64,000 nt of DNA from Megalobrama amblycephala (lineage: Eukaryota; Chordata; Actinopteri; Cypriniformes; Xenocyprididae), in contig NC_063049.1 of the NCBI RefSeq assembly GCF_018812025.1, forward strand, positions 7,525,102 to 7,589,101. Direction: 5' to 3'. Positions 18,876 through 31,010 of the stretch are shown in pieces. The position numbers and the translations under genes were made by a program. Each line of letters starts with the position of its first letter. The stretch's first letter is position 1. Under the pieces are notes generated by a model. That model did not search any database. It was given only the letters and a program-made list of their open reading frames with translations, and had not been told where the DNA came from.

Positions 18876-21800
18876 TAGAGCTGTACAATTAATCGTAAAA
18901 AGATTGCGATCTCGATTCAAACAGCCATGCGATCTTATTTTATTAATGACAACAATTCGCCCGCGTCTATTAAACTTCTGACAAAATCATACCTGAACAT
19001 TCAAATGTGTTTTGAGCTGCCGCGCTGAGCCAGAGAGAGCAGTTTTGAACCACACAGTAGTTATTTCTGTTACAAATATTCAAATGATCACAGAAGTACT
19101 GAGATAAAGTTAGTATATAAACACGGATGTCTATGACAGCGATCAAAATAGAGCAATTCACCTTTTGAAACTAACTTAGCACTTCAAATAACGGTTGTAT
19201 CAATTACATCTTACGCCACTAGTAGGCGACAAGTGACTGTTAAAAAATATATTTGTCATTGAATCATGCAAAAGATTCATTCAAAAACTTTTTTTTTTTT
19301 TTTTTAATAATTCATACAAACATTTTTCCAGCAATTGACCCTTTGCCAGGAGTTTGATTGACAAGCGATCTAACCAATCATAACACCGGATCTGCCATTT
19401 TGTCCGACAAAGCAGTCAGGAGTTAGAAGATTAAATTCGGTGGAATTTAACTTGAAAAATGCCATGTACTGACATCTTTCCACATTTGAAACAACATTCC
19501 TTCTGATGTTCATTCATGTTTATTTGATGCTATGAATTAACTAGTAGGAAGAGATGATCAGTTTACTAGCCTCTTGAGCTGAGGCTTTACAGCAATCTGT
19601 CACGACACATTAAAGAGCCACAAAACAGTTTTTATTGTTCCAATTTCCAATTTCAGTTTTTATTTTGTTCCAATTTTTCAATAAAATACACAATTTGAAA
19701 GCTGGGACTTTGTTTAATATCATAAGTAACCTGCTCTGTCTTGTCTGTCAACATGTTGTCAGCGTCCTCTTTGCTCCGCGAAGTATTTTTCACTCTGTGG
19801 CGTGACAGCGCCACGGCTTGTCGGACAAAGCAACAGTAACTAAGGGGGGCGGGCCTTTGCGAAGGGTCTATTAGAGTCTAGCAATTAACATTTTATCAGT
19901 TATTTTCTTTAGTTGTATATTCAGAATCGTGGGAGAATCATGATCTCTATTTGAAACCAAAAAAATTGTGTTTTATGCAGAATCGTGCAGCTCTAATTGA
20001 CCCTCCACAAAGACCCGCCCCCCTTAGTTACTGTTGCTTTGTCCGACAAGCCGTGGCGCTGTCATGCCACACACAATGAAAAACATCAGGGAGCAAAGAG
20101 TACACTGACAACATGCATCGACTGACAAGACAAACCAAGTTACTTATGAGATTAAACAAAGTCCCAGCTTTCAAACTGTGTAGTTTTTAAAGAAATTCAA
20201 ACAATAAAAACCGTTTTGTGGCTCTTTAATGTGTCGTGACAGATTGCTGTAGCGCCTCAGCTTAAGAGGCTTGTGAACCGATCATCTCTTCCTACTAGTC
20301 CATTTATAGCATCAAATAAACATGAATGAACACAAGAATGAATGTTGTTTCAAACGCAGAAAGACGTCAATATACACATTTTTTCAAGTTCAACTCCACC
20401 GAGGTTAATCTTCTAACTCCTGACTGCTTTGTTGGACAAAATGGCGGATTCGGCGTTCTGATTGGTTAGATCGCTTGTCAGTCAAACTCCCGGCGAAGGG
20501 TAAATTCAATGACTCGCTCATAAATACTTCACCTGTTTCATTACTGGATGAATCAGCATTTTTGAACAGATCTCTTGAATGAATGATTCAATGAAAAATA
20601 TTTTTTTTTTAACAGTTGCTTGTCGCCGCCTACTGGTGTAATGATTTAATTGATCCAATCTTTATTTGAAGCGTCCAGTTACTTTCGTAAGGTGATTTAC
20701 TCTATTTTGATCGCTACCGTAGACTAGACTTGTGCCGATATTCGATAATGCGATAAATCGTGATAATGAATATGCACGATATTGTTATCGTGGGCATTTC
20801 AAAATACCGTAAATAATAATTTATTACCAATTATTAATTTTTTTATAATGCAATTAAGAACACTTTACCCATCAACCGTATAAAATGCAAAACACCGCTG
20901 TATTCTGCGTCAAAAGAACATGCGCTCAGATGTAAACAAACCCAAAGTACATGAGAATCACATGGCGGAACGAGTGAAGGAGACGAGCTGAATGAAAGTG
21001 CACGTTCACTCTCTGACAGCAGAGGGCGCTGATGGAACAGCAGAATGCAGCGGTTACCACGGAAACCGCGCAAACAAAGCAACTGCGCTAGTTAAGTTTT
21101 TAAAATGCTTCAAACAGCCATTATTTTTTTTTGTAATCTCAATGTTGTTCATCACCAAATACTTGAAGACTTAAAAGTCTATTTTCAAACATAAATTTTA
21201 ATCTGGACTACCTCATGCCCTAATTATTAGAAATGTTCTGATTATTTGGTATTGTTCAGAAAAAGTTTGAAACATGTGTCTTCATTAGTTAACATTTTAA
21301 TTCATTATTACCAAACTGACAATTAAAATACTTATAAAGTATTAAATATTCTTAGTTAATGTTAATTTCTTAGTTACTTTTTAATAACATTACTAAAATC
21401 AAAAGAGCTTATTTAATGGACCTGAGAGAAAACTAACAATAATCAATTGTATTTCTTAACTAACATTAACAAAAACTAATACTTTCTGTAACAAATGTAG
21501 CTATTGCTCAATCTTAGTTAATAATGAGACCTTATTGTAAAGTGTTTCCTGTTGTTCTTTATAGCCTAATTCTTATGCATTATAATCTGTTTGAAAATTT
21601 TACTTTATATATTTTTTGTGTATTGTATTATTGTATTTAAACATTCAGAGTTCTTTTTGTTATTACAAAAAGAGTTCTTAAACCTGTTATACTATGACAA
21701 CACTTTTTTGTAACGTATTTCAATACCGTGATAAAAGCTTCAGCAATTAATCGCAACATGAAAATTTGATACCGTCACATGCCTACCGTAGACACCTATG

Positions 21801-22077
21801 TTTATATCCGAACTATAAACATTTATCTCAGTACTTCTGTGATCATTTGAATATTTGTAACAAACACAACCATACTGTGATGTTCAAAAGACTGTTGTGA
21901 AGCGGTTTCATACCTACATGACAACTGCTCTCTCTGGGTCAGGGGCAGCACCAACGCAGATTTGAATGTTATGCTGTGATTTTTTTTAAGGTTTAATAGA
22001 CACAGGCGAATCGTTGTCATTTAGGAATGAGATCGCGTGCGAGAGCATGATCTTTAACGATTCATTGTGCAGATCTG
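18876..22077. repeat. 3.2-kb foldback, right arm split by a hAT-like element
   Basis: The left arm (18876 to ~19870) is repeated in inverse to the right (~20000-20724, then 21794-22077 after an inserted element). Matching landmarks include GAAGTACTGAGATAA against the inverse near 21832, TTTGTCCGACAA in both arms, and CGACAATTCGCC-type ends. The central ~130 bases carry a hAT-like terminus ending GTGCAGCTCTA near 19996. Arms are diverged by scattered substitutions. Non-coding. Confidence 0.78.
20725..21785. mobile_element. hAT-like non-autonomous element with perfect 8-bp TSD
   Basis: 1,061 bases between direct CCGTAGAC copies (20717-20724 and 21786-21793). Termini TAGACTTGTGCCGATAT and, on the inverse, TAGGCATGTGACGGTAT agree at 12 of 17 positions. 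It interrupts the right arm of the large foldback, so it is younger than the foldback. Confidence 0.85.
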
Positions 22078-22355
22078 ATAGATAATATCAGGACCTGTTG
22101 AGGAGAGGTGTGCTCCCTCTTTTCTAAGCAATCAGACCTGTGTTTTTTTGTGAGATGGATGAAAAACAGGTGTAAAAACTCTATGTAAAGGAGAAGTAAA
22201 CTCAGTAAACTCTATGTAAAGGAGAATACATGTGAGCTTCCAGATGTATGTCACAGATGGTAACTAATTATTACTGCCCTGATTAGTAAATTACTGCTTG
22301 TTGTGAGAAATTCGCATCCAAACTTTTAATCTTTTGATCAATTCGAAGATCTCAC

Positions 22356-22476
22356 CTCCCATCTCTCTCTGCGGCTCCATCCTGTGTGATGGTCTTGACG
22401 AAGATGCCCAGTTTCTCCAGACCCTGGTCTGCCCCAACTCCCATCCCTATAATACTGATCCCCAGCCCTTTATCAC
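22356..22476 (-). CDS. ppp1r9a: Neurabin-1-like, coding exon 3 (PDZ ligand-binding loop)
   Basis: 121 bases. The acceptor is TTTGTGTAG before 22476 and the donor is GGGAG|GTGAGA after 22356. It encodes residues 629-667 with split codons at both ends. [16 protein letters not shown] contains the carboxylate-binding loop of the PDZ domain, and [10 protein letters not shown] follows. GVGAD is the neurabin-1 form of this segment. Only 812 bases separate it from exon 2. Confidence 0.94.
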
Positions 22477-23288
22477 CTACACAAAGAGAAAAGAGAGAGA
22501 GAAATAAGAAAAACAGGTTTGTTGTCTTTAAAAAGCCCATTTATCAGACATTTATTGAATTAGAAACATCAGTTCAGAAGCAATTGATGCAGACATACTC
22601 TAAGATTCACAGTTCCTCCCCAGTTCAAGCAAAACATTTATTGGAACTAAATTTAAAGTGCTTTGTTCAGAAATTATGGTGAAGAGTTTACAAAAATGAA
22701 ATCATTAACATGCAATTGCCCACATTTACTAATACTAATATTGTGACAACACCTTCAAAGGTTGAAAATACTGACCTCTCCTTTTAATCGATTCTCATTT
22801 TGATAAACTGATATAGATTCTTAAATCCTACAAATCAATTTTTTGGTCTATGCCATTTTCAGTTGATGTGTGAACAAAACGTCTCTAAAAATTATTTGTA
22901 GCGCGCCTCCCATCCATAATAACAATAAGCTTTTGTATTGCAAAATTCAAACCATAAATACCATTTTTGGCACACTTTAGTGTGGCGTGACAGATAGAAA
23001 GTAATTGCGTCAACGCCCAGCTCTAAAAGATACAGCAGCAAAAAGGTTTAGGATGGATCAGTGAGTCAGTGAGAGGATGGAAAAAATATCAATGAAAACT
23101 AACATTATGGCTGTTTCTGGTGTGGAAAAACCCTGTATAACATTACAAGTTGATTGATAAAGAAAAAAAAAAAAAAAAAAAAGAGGTTCAGAATACGGCC
23201 TTTAGAAGTCAAACTGATTTGATAGTTGTTGTTTTTTCTTTTTAATCTATCAATCCCAGAAAATGTATTTTGTGAAAGACATCCTCAC
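22477..23288. other. Neurabin intron 2
   Basis: 812-base intron with an A-run of about 20 bases at 23163-23182. No element or gene is recognised. Confidence 0.6.
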
Positions 23289-23421
23289 CTTTCTCTATCT
23301 CCACAGGAAACACATCCATCTTCTCCACCCGTTTCTCCAGCTCATACTCCGCAGACGCGGCCACAGGATCCACATCGTCATTCCTCCGGTCGTAGTCTTC
23401 ATTAGAGAACGTGCTGTACAC
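23289..23421 (-). CDS. ppp1r9a: Neurabin-1-like, coding exon 2 (PP1-binding arm to PDZ)
   Basis: 133 bases. The acceptor is GTGTTTCAG before 23421 and the donor is GAGAAAG|GTGAGG after 23289. It begins in phase 0 and ends one base into a Gly codon. It encodes residues 584-627, including [19 protein letters not shown] and [14 protein letters not shown]. This is the segment that follows the RVxF motif in neurabins and wraps around PP1; it is among the most conserved parts of the family. Confidence 0.95.
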
Positions 23422-23741
23422 CTGAAACACCACAAACACAACTCGTGACTCGAACCGTTCTCGAGATCAATTACAGATAATAACACACAACTATTAATTT
23501 ACTTTCATAATTTTACTTTAAGACTGCTTATTGTGTGTATTATTAAAATGAGACCCCTTCCTAGATCACAGGTCAGTATTTCAGTTATTGCAATAACAGT
23601 GGATATATCACTGAAACCAAAACATCAAAGCTGTAATCAGTTTCTCTACAGTCTTGCCAAAGAAGTGCTTCCTCTCTGCTACAATATCAGCCTGGTGAAA
23701 GCAGCCCTTGTCTGCTAAAAAGAAAATCGCTTCAAAACAAT

Positions 23742-23778
<37 letters not shown>

Positions 23779-24512
23779 CATTTATTACAGATTTACTCAA
23801 TCTTTATAGTCAATTTTAGTCAAAAAAAAGTTGGAAAATCTGATCTTATGAAACATTATGATGGTTTTACAGAACTTGGGGGTCAGTCCTGCAGTGCAGC
23901 TGCTCTGTCTAATACAGAACAAACAACAATAAAGGACACAAAACCTCAGTAAGCTAGGCCACAGCTGAGAAAGTCAGAGGATACAGAAAGAAACACAGAG
24001 TGCCACTGCTTGTAATTTTAAGGGATCATTTTATTATTATTTTTATTTTCGCTGAACATTTTTTAAGCCACAAACAACAAAGTCTTACTACAAAAAATAC
24101 AGAAAAATCTCTCTTGTTGCAGGTCGTGGTCAACTAATGTCAAAGTATTACAAAGTTGAACTCTGTATGAGATTGTATGCACTATCAGTCAAGAACATTA
24201 AAATAATAGTTCACTAAAACATACAAATTCTGTCATCATTTCTCATGTAGTTTCAGACTTTCGTTCAACTTCGAGACACACAAATGAAGATACTTTTAAT
24301 GAAATCTGAGAGATTTCTCTCCATTGGTAGTCAATTAAACCAAAACATCATGTGGATTATTACTTTTACAATCTAATTCTGAACTTTTTGAACCTCAAAG
24401 CTTTGAGTGAATGGACTTTCATTGGAGGGACAGATATATCCTCCTGGGACCCAGGAATAGACTTCTGTCCTCTGTAGTGGACATTATATTTTATTGATTT
24501 TCTATGACAACA
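23422..24512. other. Neurabin intron 1, exon 2 end
   Basis: Contains a short (CA)n at about 23743-23775. At 24204-24380 there is a degraded arm of the 'gttcacccaaaaatg' foldback family. No gene seen. Confidence 0.5.
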
Positions 24513-25453
24513 TACAGTACAGTCCAAAAGTTTGGAACCACTAAGATTTTTAATGTTTTTAAAAGAAGTTTCGTCTGCTCACCAAGGCTACATTTATTTA
24601 ATTAAAAATACAGTAAAAAACAGTAATATTGTGAAATATTATTACAATTTAAAATAACTGTGTACTATTTAAATATATTTCACAAAGTAATATTTTCCTG
24701 TGATGCAAAGCTGAATTTTCAGCATCATTACTCCAGTCTTCAGTGTCACATGATCCTTCAGAAATCATTCTAATATGCTGATCTGCTGCTCAAGAAACAT
24801 TTAATGTGTACAATTGTACAAAATATTTGTGTACAATATTTTTTTTCAGGATTATTTGATGAATAGAAAGTTCAAAAGAACAGTGTTTATCTGAAATCTA
24901 ATCTTTTGTAACATTATAAATGTCTTTACTGCCACTTTTGATTGATTTAATGCATCCTTGCTGAATAAAAGTATTCATTTCTTTAAATTCTTCTCAAAAA
25001 AATAAAAATAAAAATTCTTACTGACCCCAAACTTTTGAACGGTAGTGTATAATGCTACAGAAGCTTTGTATTTCAGATAAATGCTGTTCTTTTGAACTTT
25101 CTATTCATCAAGGAATCCTGAAAAAAAAAGTACACAACTGTTTTCAACATTGATAATAATCATAAATGTTTATTGAGCAGCAAATCAGCATATTAGAATG
25201 ATTTCTGAAGGATCATGTGACACTGAAGACTGGAGTAATGATGCTGAAAATTCAGCTTTGCATCACAGGAAAATATTACTTTGTGAAATATATTTAAATA
25301 GTACACAGTTATTTTAAATTGTAATAATATTTCACAATATTACTGTTTTTTACTGTATTTTTAATTAAATAAATGTAGCCTTGGTGAGCAGACGAAACTT
25401 CTTTTAAAAACATTAAAAATCTTAGTGGTTCCAAACTTTTGGACTGTACTGTA
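24513..25453. repeat. Full foldback of the 'cagtccaaaagtttgg' family
   Basis: Near-perfect inverse arms. TACAGTACAGTCCAAAAGTT at the left end is matched by its inverse at the right end (25434-25453), and the pairing continues for about 400 bases. The arms meet near 25040-25050, where an inverted internal terminus (CCAAACTTTTGAACGGTAGT) occurs. Fragments of the family lie at 18238-18615 and 45270-45857. Confidence 0.88.
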
Positions 25454-25685
25454 CATGTCACAGTTTTAAGTCTGGATGTCCTGTAAAGAGCACATTCAGG
25501 GCTTTTTAGAGGTTGCCATGACGACAACATCTTCTTGGTCTTTAAATATGACTGAAAATGAAAATTAGCACTCTTATGGAAATATGATAATATTTTGTAA
25601 TTATCATTTAAATCGGACTAATTTTCAAATTGTTTATCATAAATCAACATCTCAGGAAAATGTTATGGGGTTTCAAATCAAAATA

Positions 25686-27369
25686 TAGCTGCGAGCAGCG
25701 ATGGCGGGCCCAAGCCCGGTGGCACCGCCACCCCGGTGGCTTCAGGGCAACTGTGCACAGCGGGCAATAGGCACTTAAAACGGTTAAACATCAAAGGACT
25801 ATGTCAAATTCACTCCACATTTACTGCACTACAAGGTGCCACTATAGAGCCCCTCCTCCCTGCCCATTTTCAAAGGATTACATGTGCCAAGTTTTAACAT
25901 TATTTCTGATGAATTTTGAAGCAAATCAGGTAAAAATAAGAGGGTGATCTCAATGTATGCTGAAAGTGACACATTTTCTGCTTCCAGTTGGTGGCGCTAT
26001 TACTTTGAATCACAATAGTCACATCCATGTGATCAGCCTTGTACAACGAAGACTAAGCCGAAGTTTCATCAAAATCAATTAATGTATGCAGAAGTTATAA
26101 CACTTTGTTTCCCTTTTCTTGCCATAAATTCGTTGCCTCGCCACGGCCAAACCGTTTGAGATATCCAAAATCCGTTTGCAATTAAACAACTTCAATGTGT
26201 TAGCAACAAGTTAAAAAAAGTTTGGTGTAAATTGGATAAACCCTGTAGGAGCAGTAGTATAAAATTCATAGCCTGTTTTTTCAAAAAATTAACATTCAAA
26301 CCAAAATAGCTGACTTCCTGTTGGTCGGAGCTAATGAATGTAAATTAGAAAATTGTCCGGCTTGATGAGAACAATATGTGTACCGAGTTTGGTGATTGTA
26401 GGAAAAACTAACCCCCCACTTTTGTCAAAAGGTGGCGCTACTGAGCCCCTCCACCACGCCCATTTCTATGGCTTTGTCCATGTCTACTGGTTGACAATAT
26501 TGATGTGTGTGTCGAGTTTCATGCAATTTGAAGCATGTTAAGAGCCTCAAAAACACTCAAGAATATTATTACAGTTTGACCTGTTGCCATGGCAACAATA
26601 TTTCAAATATCAAAAATCCTGTCATAGGTCTACATCTGCTGTGTATTGACATTACACTGATGAAGTTTGAAGCAAATCAGGTAAAAATAAGAGGGTGATC
26701 TCAAAACATTTCAAAAAGTGATACACTTCCTGCTGCAGTTGGTGGCGCTATAACTTTGACTCACAATAGTCACATCCATGTGATCAGACTCCTATAACGA
26801 ACACACTCGTGAAGTTTCATAAAGATCAATATATGTATGCAGACGTTATAACACATTTCCTGTTTCCTTTTCTCGCCATAAATTCGTTGCCTCGCCACGG
26901 CCAAACCGTTCGAGATATCAAAAATCCCCTGGCAATTTTTAATCATCAGTGTCTTGACTTCATGCTGACCGAGTTTGGTGGCGATCGGATTAATCGTCTA
27001 GGAGGAGTATATCAAATTCCAGAGCATGCGTTTTTCAAACAACCCTTAATAGCTGACTTCCTGTTGGCGTGGTGTTTAACTTAGAGCACGAAAGTTGTTC
27101 GGCCCGATGAGGTCTATATGTGTACTGAGTTTCATACTAATACGTGCAAGCGTGGTTTAATATATGGACCAAATTTTCAGACTTTTTTCAAGGGGGCGCT
27201 GTCGAGCCCCCCTGCCACGCCCGGGTACCAGCCTCTCCGGCGTCCTAATGGCCGCGGATTCCAATGTGTGTGCCAATTTTCAAGAGTTTTTGAGCATGTT
27301 AAGGCCCCCAAAAAGCCCCGGAAGACGGAAAAAAAATAAAAAAAAAAAAAAAAAAAAAAATAATAAATA
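25686..27369 (+). repeat. 1.68-kb interspersed repeat, tandem copy A
   Basis: Begins TAGCTGCGAGCAGCGATGGC and ends in an A-rich tract. Degenerate sub-repeats recur internally: AGTTGGTGGCGCTAT, CACAATAGTCACATCCATG, GCTGACTTCCTGTTGG, and GAGCCCCTCC-type lines. Open frames of up to 91 codons appear in both copies but show no known domain. I recognise it as a widespread teleost repeat type but cannot assign a class. Confidence 0.8.
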
Positions 27370-29008
27370 TAGCTGCGAGCAGCGATGGCGGGCCCAAGCC
27401 CGGTGGCACCGCCACCCCGGTGGCTTCAGGGCAACTGTGCACAGCGGGCAATAGGCACTTAAAACGGTTAAACATCAAAGGACTATGTCAAATTCACTCC
27501 ACATTTACTGCACTACAAGGTGCCACTATAGAGCCCCTCCTCCCTGCCCATTTTCAAAGGATTACATGTGCCAAGTTTTAACATTATTCTGATGAATTTT
27601 GAAGCAAATCAGGTAAAAATAAGAGGGTGATCTCAATGTATGCTGAAAGTGACACATTTTCTGCTTCCAGTTGGTGGCGCTATTACTTTGAATCACAATA
27701 GTCACATCCATGTGATCAGCCTTGTACAACGAAGACTAAGCCGAAGTTTCATCAAAATCAATTAATGTATGCAGAAGTTATAACACTTTGTTTCCCTTTT
27801 CTTGCCATAAATTCGTTGCCTCGCCACGGCCAAACCGTTTGAGATATCCAAAATCCGTTTGCAATTAAACAACTTCAATGTGTTAGCAACAAGTTAAAAA
27901 AAGTTTGGTGTAAATTGGATAAACCCTGTAGGAGCAGTAGTATAAAATTCATAGCCTGTTTTTTCAAAAAATTAACATTCAAACCAAAATAGCTGACTTC
28001 CTGTTGGTCGGAGCTAATGAATGTAAATTAGAAAATTGTCCGGCTTGATGAGAACAATATGTGTACCGAGTTTGGTGATTGTAGGAAAAACTAACCCCCC
28101 ACTTTTGTCAAAAGGTGGCGCTACTGAGCCCCTCCACCACGCCCATTTCTATGGCTTTGTCCATGTCTACTGGTTGACAATATTGATGTGTGTGTCGAGT
28201 TTCATGCAATTTGAAGCATGTTAAGAGCCTCAAAAACACTCAAGAATATTATTACAGTTTGACCTGTTGCCATGGCAACAATATTTCAAATATCAAAAAT
28301 CCTGTCATAGGTCTACATCTGCTGTGTATTGACATTACACTGATGAAGTTTGAAGCAAATCAGGTAAAAATAAGAGGGTGATCTCAAAACATTTCAAAAA
28401 GTGATACACTTCCTGCTGCCAGTTGGTGGCGCTATAACTTTGACTCACAATAGTCACATCCATGTGATCAGACTCCTATAACGAACACACTCGTGAAGTT
28501 TCATAAAGATCAATATATGTATGCAGACGTTATAACACATTTCCTGTTTCCTTTTTCTCGCCATAAATTCGTTGCCTCGCCACGGCCAAACCGTTCGAGA
28601 TATCAAAATCCCCTGGCAATTTTTAATCATCAGTGTCTTGACTTCATGCTGACCGAGTTTGGTGGCGATCGGATTAATCGTCTAGGAGGAGTATATCAAA
28701 TTCCAGAGCATGCGTTTTTCAAACAACCCTTAATAGCTGACTTCCTGTTGGCGTGGTGTTTAACTTAGAGCACGAAAGTTGTTCGGCCCGATGAGGTCTA
28801 TATGTGTACTGAGTTTCATACTAATACGTGCAAGCGTGTTTAATATATGGACCAAATTTTCAGACTTTTTTCAAGGGGGCGCTGTCGAGCCCCCTGCCAC
28901 GCCCGGGTACCAGCCTCTCCGGCGTCCTAATGGCCGCGGATTCCAATGTGTGTGCCAATTTTCAAGAGTTTTGAGCATGTTAAGGCCCCAAAAAGCCCCG
29001 GAAGACGG

Positions 29009-29043
<35 letters not shown>

Positions 29044-29048
29044 ATAAT
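27370..29048 (+). repeat. 1.68-kb interspersed repeat, tandem copy B
   Basis: Head-to-tail copy of 25686-27369, offset 1,684 bases. By eye, the body differs only in homopolymer lengths (for example TTT/TT near 25915, C/CC near 26735, and A, G, C and T runs further on), with no clear substitutions. It ends in a long A run (about 29010-29041) followed by the GGGCCCT tail repeat. Confidence 0.85.
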
Positions 29049-29150
29049 AATCCTTAGAAGAACAAGAGGGCCCTGCGCGAATTTTCGCTTGGGCCCTAAT
29101 AATCCTTAGAAGAACAAGAGGGCCCTGCGCGAATTTTCGCTTGGGCCCTA
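29049..29150 (+). repeat. 52-bp tandem duplication forming the repeat tail
   Basis: Two copies of a unit containing CCTTAGAAGAACAAGAGGGC and ATTTTCGCTTGGGCCCTAA, starting at 29049 and 29101. The GCTTGGGCCC motif is the inverse of GGGCCCAAGC near the element's start, so it probably marks the 3' terminus. Copy A lacks this tail. Confidence 0.85.
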
Positions 29151-29622
29151 AATATGACTTTCTGTTACGCAACAGGGCATTGATTTCATACATGACCATT
29201 GTAGACGACACCAGGACATAAATCATGTTTATCAGGCATTTTAGGAGATACAACAAGTGAATAGGGAAAGAAATTATATATCAATATTCATATTAATATT
29301 ATTAGATATTATTATGAAAATGTTGCCAATTATTGCACTACTTTTTTTTCCATCGCATGTTGCTCCAAGAACACATTAATATGCAAATTAGATACAGTGT
29401 ATAGAAACATTGTATTGAATGGGAAAACCCATGTATGGATATTTTACCCTCATATTGCATAAAATAAAATGGTATATCAATTAATTCCATTATATCTTTC
29501 ATAACATAGTTGAGAATCATCTTTATACAAAGTCTGGTTAAAAAAAAATCCTGAAGCCTAAAAATTGATTGGTAATTAAAAAAAAAAAAAAAAAAAAAAT
29601 ACTATTGTTTTTGTCTATACTA
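29151..29622. other. Intron 1, unassigned, with poly-A
   Basis: AT-rich sequence with an A run at about 29577-29599. No gene or element recognised. Confidence 0.4.
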
Positions 29623-29624
29623 GG

Positions 29625-31010
29625 GGTGTCGCAATATACCGGTATTGACGATAACCGTGATATTCAAAGCATGAAATATAGATATCGTGTTATTTTAGGG
29701 TGTGACGATATACCGGTATTGACGATAACCACAATATTTAAAATGAATAGGATGCTTATGATATCATGACATGTAAAAACTCCCGCGTCATTACCTGGTT
29801 GAGCTCTCAGGTGGCAGTATTGCACTTTAATGCTGACATCTGTCAAACAAGAAGACGACGCAGTGCGCGGCGCGCAGCTATTCCGAGCGGTAAATAAGCT
29901 CGACAGTATGGGAGTTTTTCGGCTCCTTGGCTCAGACAGCCCAATCCGCAGGATTTGCCTTCCTACAAGTGTGAAGGGTGGCAACACCACCGACCTTTTT
30001 ACCCACCTCCGTGTCCATCACCCTGCAGATTACGCCATTTTACAGAGAGTAAGTTGCGATTATTTTACTAGTCATGGAATGGGAAATGTTATATTTACCT
30101 GTTAACAGCGATTTTCTGTGTTCATATATTTAAATAAAGGGTGGATCTTTTAATTAGTAGCCTACCGCGTTTTCTTTACTCGTCTTATTCAGCGTGATGT
30201 AGCTATGCATGCAGTTATGGCCTCAAAATTCAAGATACACAGGTATTTTTTGCCCCAACAATTTTTTGCCATTATATCATATTATAAGATGTAGTTGTTT
30301 TACAATATCACACAAGCAAAAGTGCCGTTTTCCCCAAATCAGCACAAATGCAATGTTCCTTCAGCTTATTGTTAAATGAACAATGTGAGTTACATTTTAG
30401 ACACAGAATTGTTAATATTGTTTTTTTCCCCTTTATTTCGCCAACGAAAATTTCAAAATGATGAACAGCAGAACAGAGCCCCGTGCAACAGAAAAGTTTT
30501 TGTTTTACTAACTGAATCCACGTTTAGAACGAATGAATCCGAGCTTCGTTCCTGAATGAATCAGTCATTTGAACAAATCGTTTGACTCACTCATTAAAAC
30601 AGTGACTTGCTGCCACCTACTGACAGTTTAGTTTCATATTTAAGGGACATTTTAATTAAAATGTTAAAATTAGAAAAATTTATTTAAATACTGAATTACA
30701 TTTATGTAGACAAATTGTAAATGCTGTGTAAATATATTAATGCCACTTCTCATTCTGTGTCACCTCTGTATTGCAAAGATGGATTTTGTTGATAATGATT
30801 TAATTTGACTGGTAACAGCCATAATGTATAGGCTACTATGCTAGTATTAATTTTTATTTCTTCAGGTCTTAAAAAGCCTTAAATTTGACTTTAAAAATGT
30901 GCAGCAACCCTGAAAGAGAAAAACGAAATAAACAAAGTAAAAATGATTTAGACTGATACATTTTCCCCCCCAAGGATTCTATAAATATCGCGATATATCG
31001 ATATTGTCAA
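29625..31010 (+). mobile_element. Degraded hAT-type element with BED-finger remnant
   Basis: Begins TAGGGGTGTCGCAATATACC, and an internal second copy of this start lies at about 29697. The sequence ends in related ATATCGATATTG motifs near 31000. Between them is a transposase N-terminal remnant (29830-30055). No convincing right terminus or target duplication was found, so the right boundary is approximate. Confidence 0.55.
29830..30105 (+). pseudogene. hAT transposase BED zinc finger remnant
   Basis: The translation contains ICLPTSVKGGNTTDLF followed by THLRVHHPADYAIL. This matches the second half of a BED finger (C-x2-C ... GGNTTNLxxHLxxHHP). One zinc-ligand cysteine position reads Arg, and the frame does not continue into a transposase, so it is a dead fragment. 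Confidence 0.7.

Noticed and set aside
26353..29057. Several 60-96 codon frames repeated in both 1.68-kb copies
   Set aside because: Conserved only because the repeats are nearly identical. They have no domain and are broken by the homopolymer differences.
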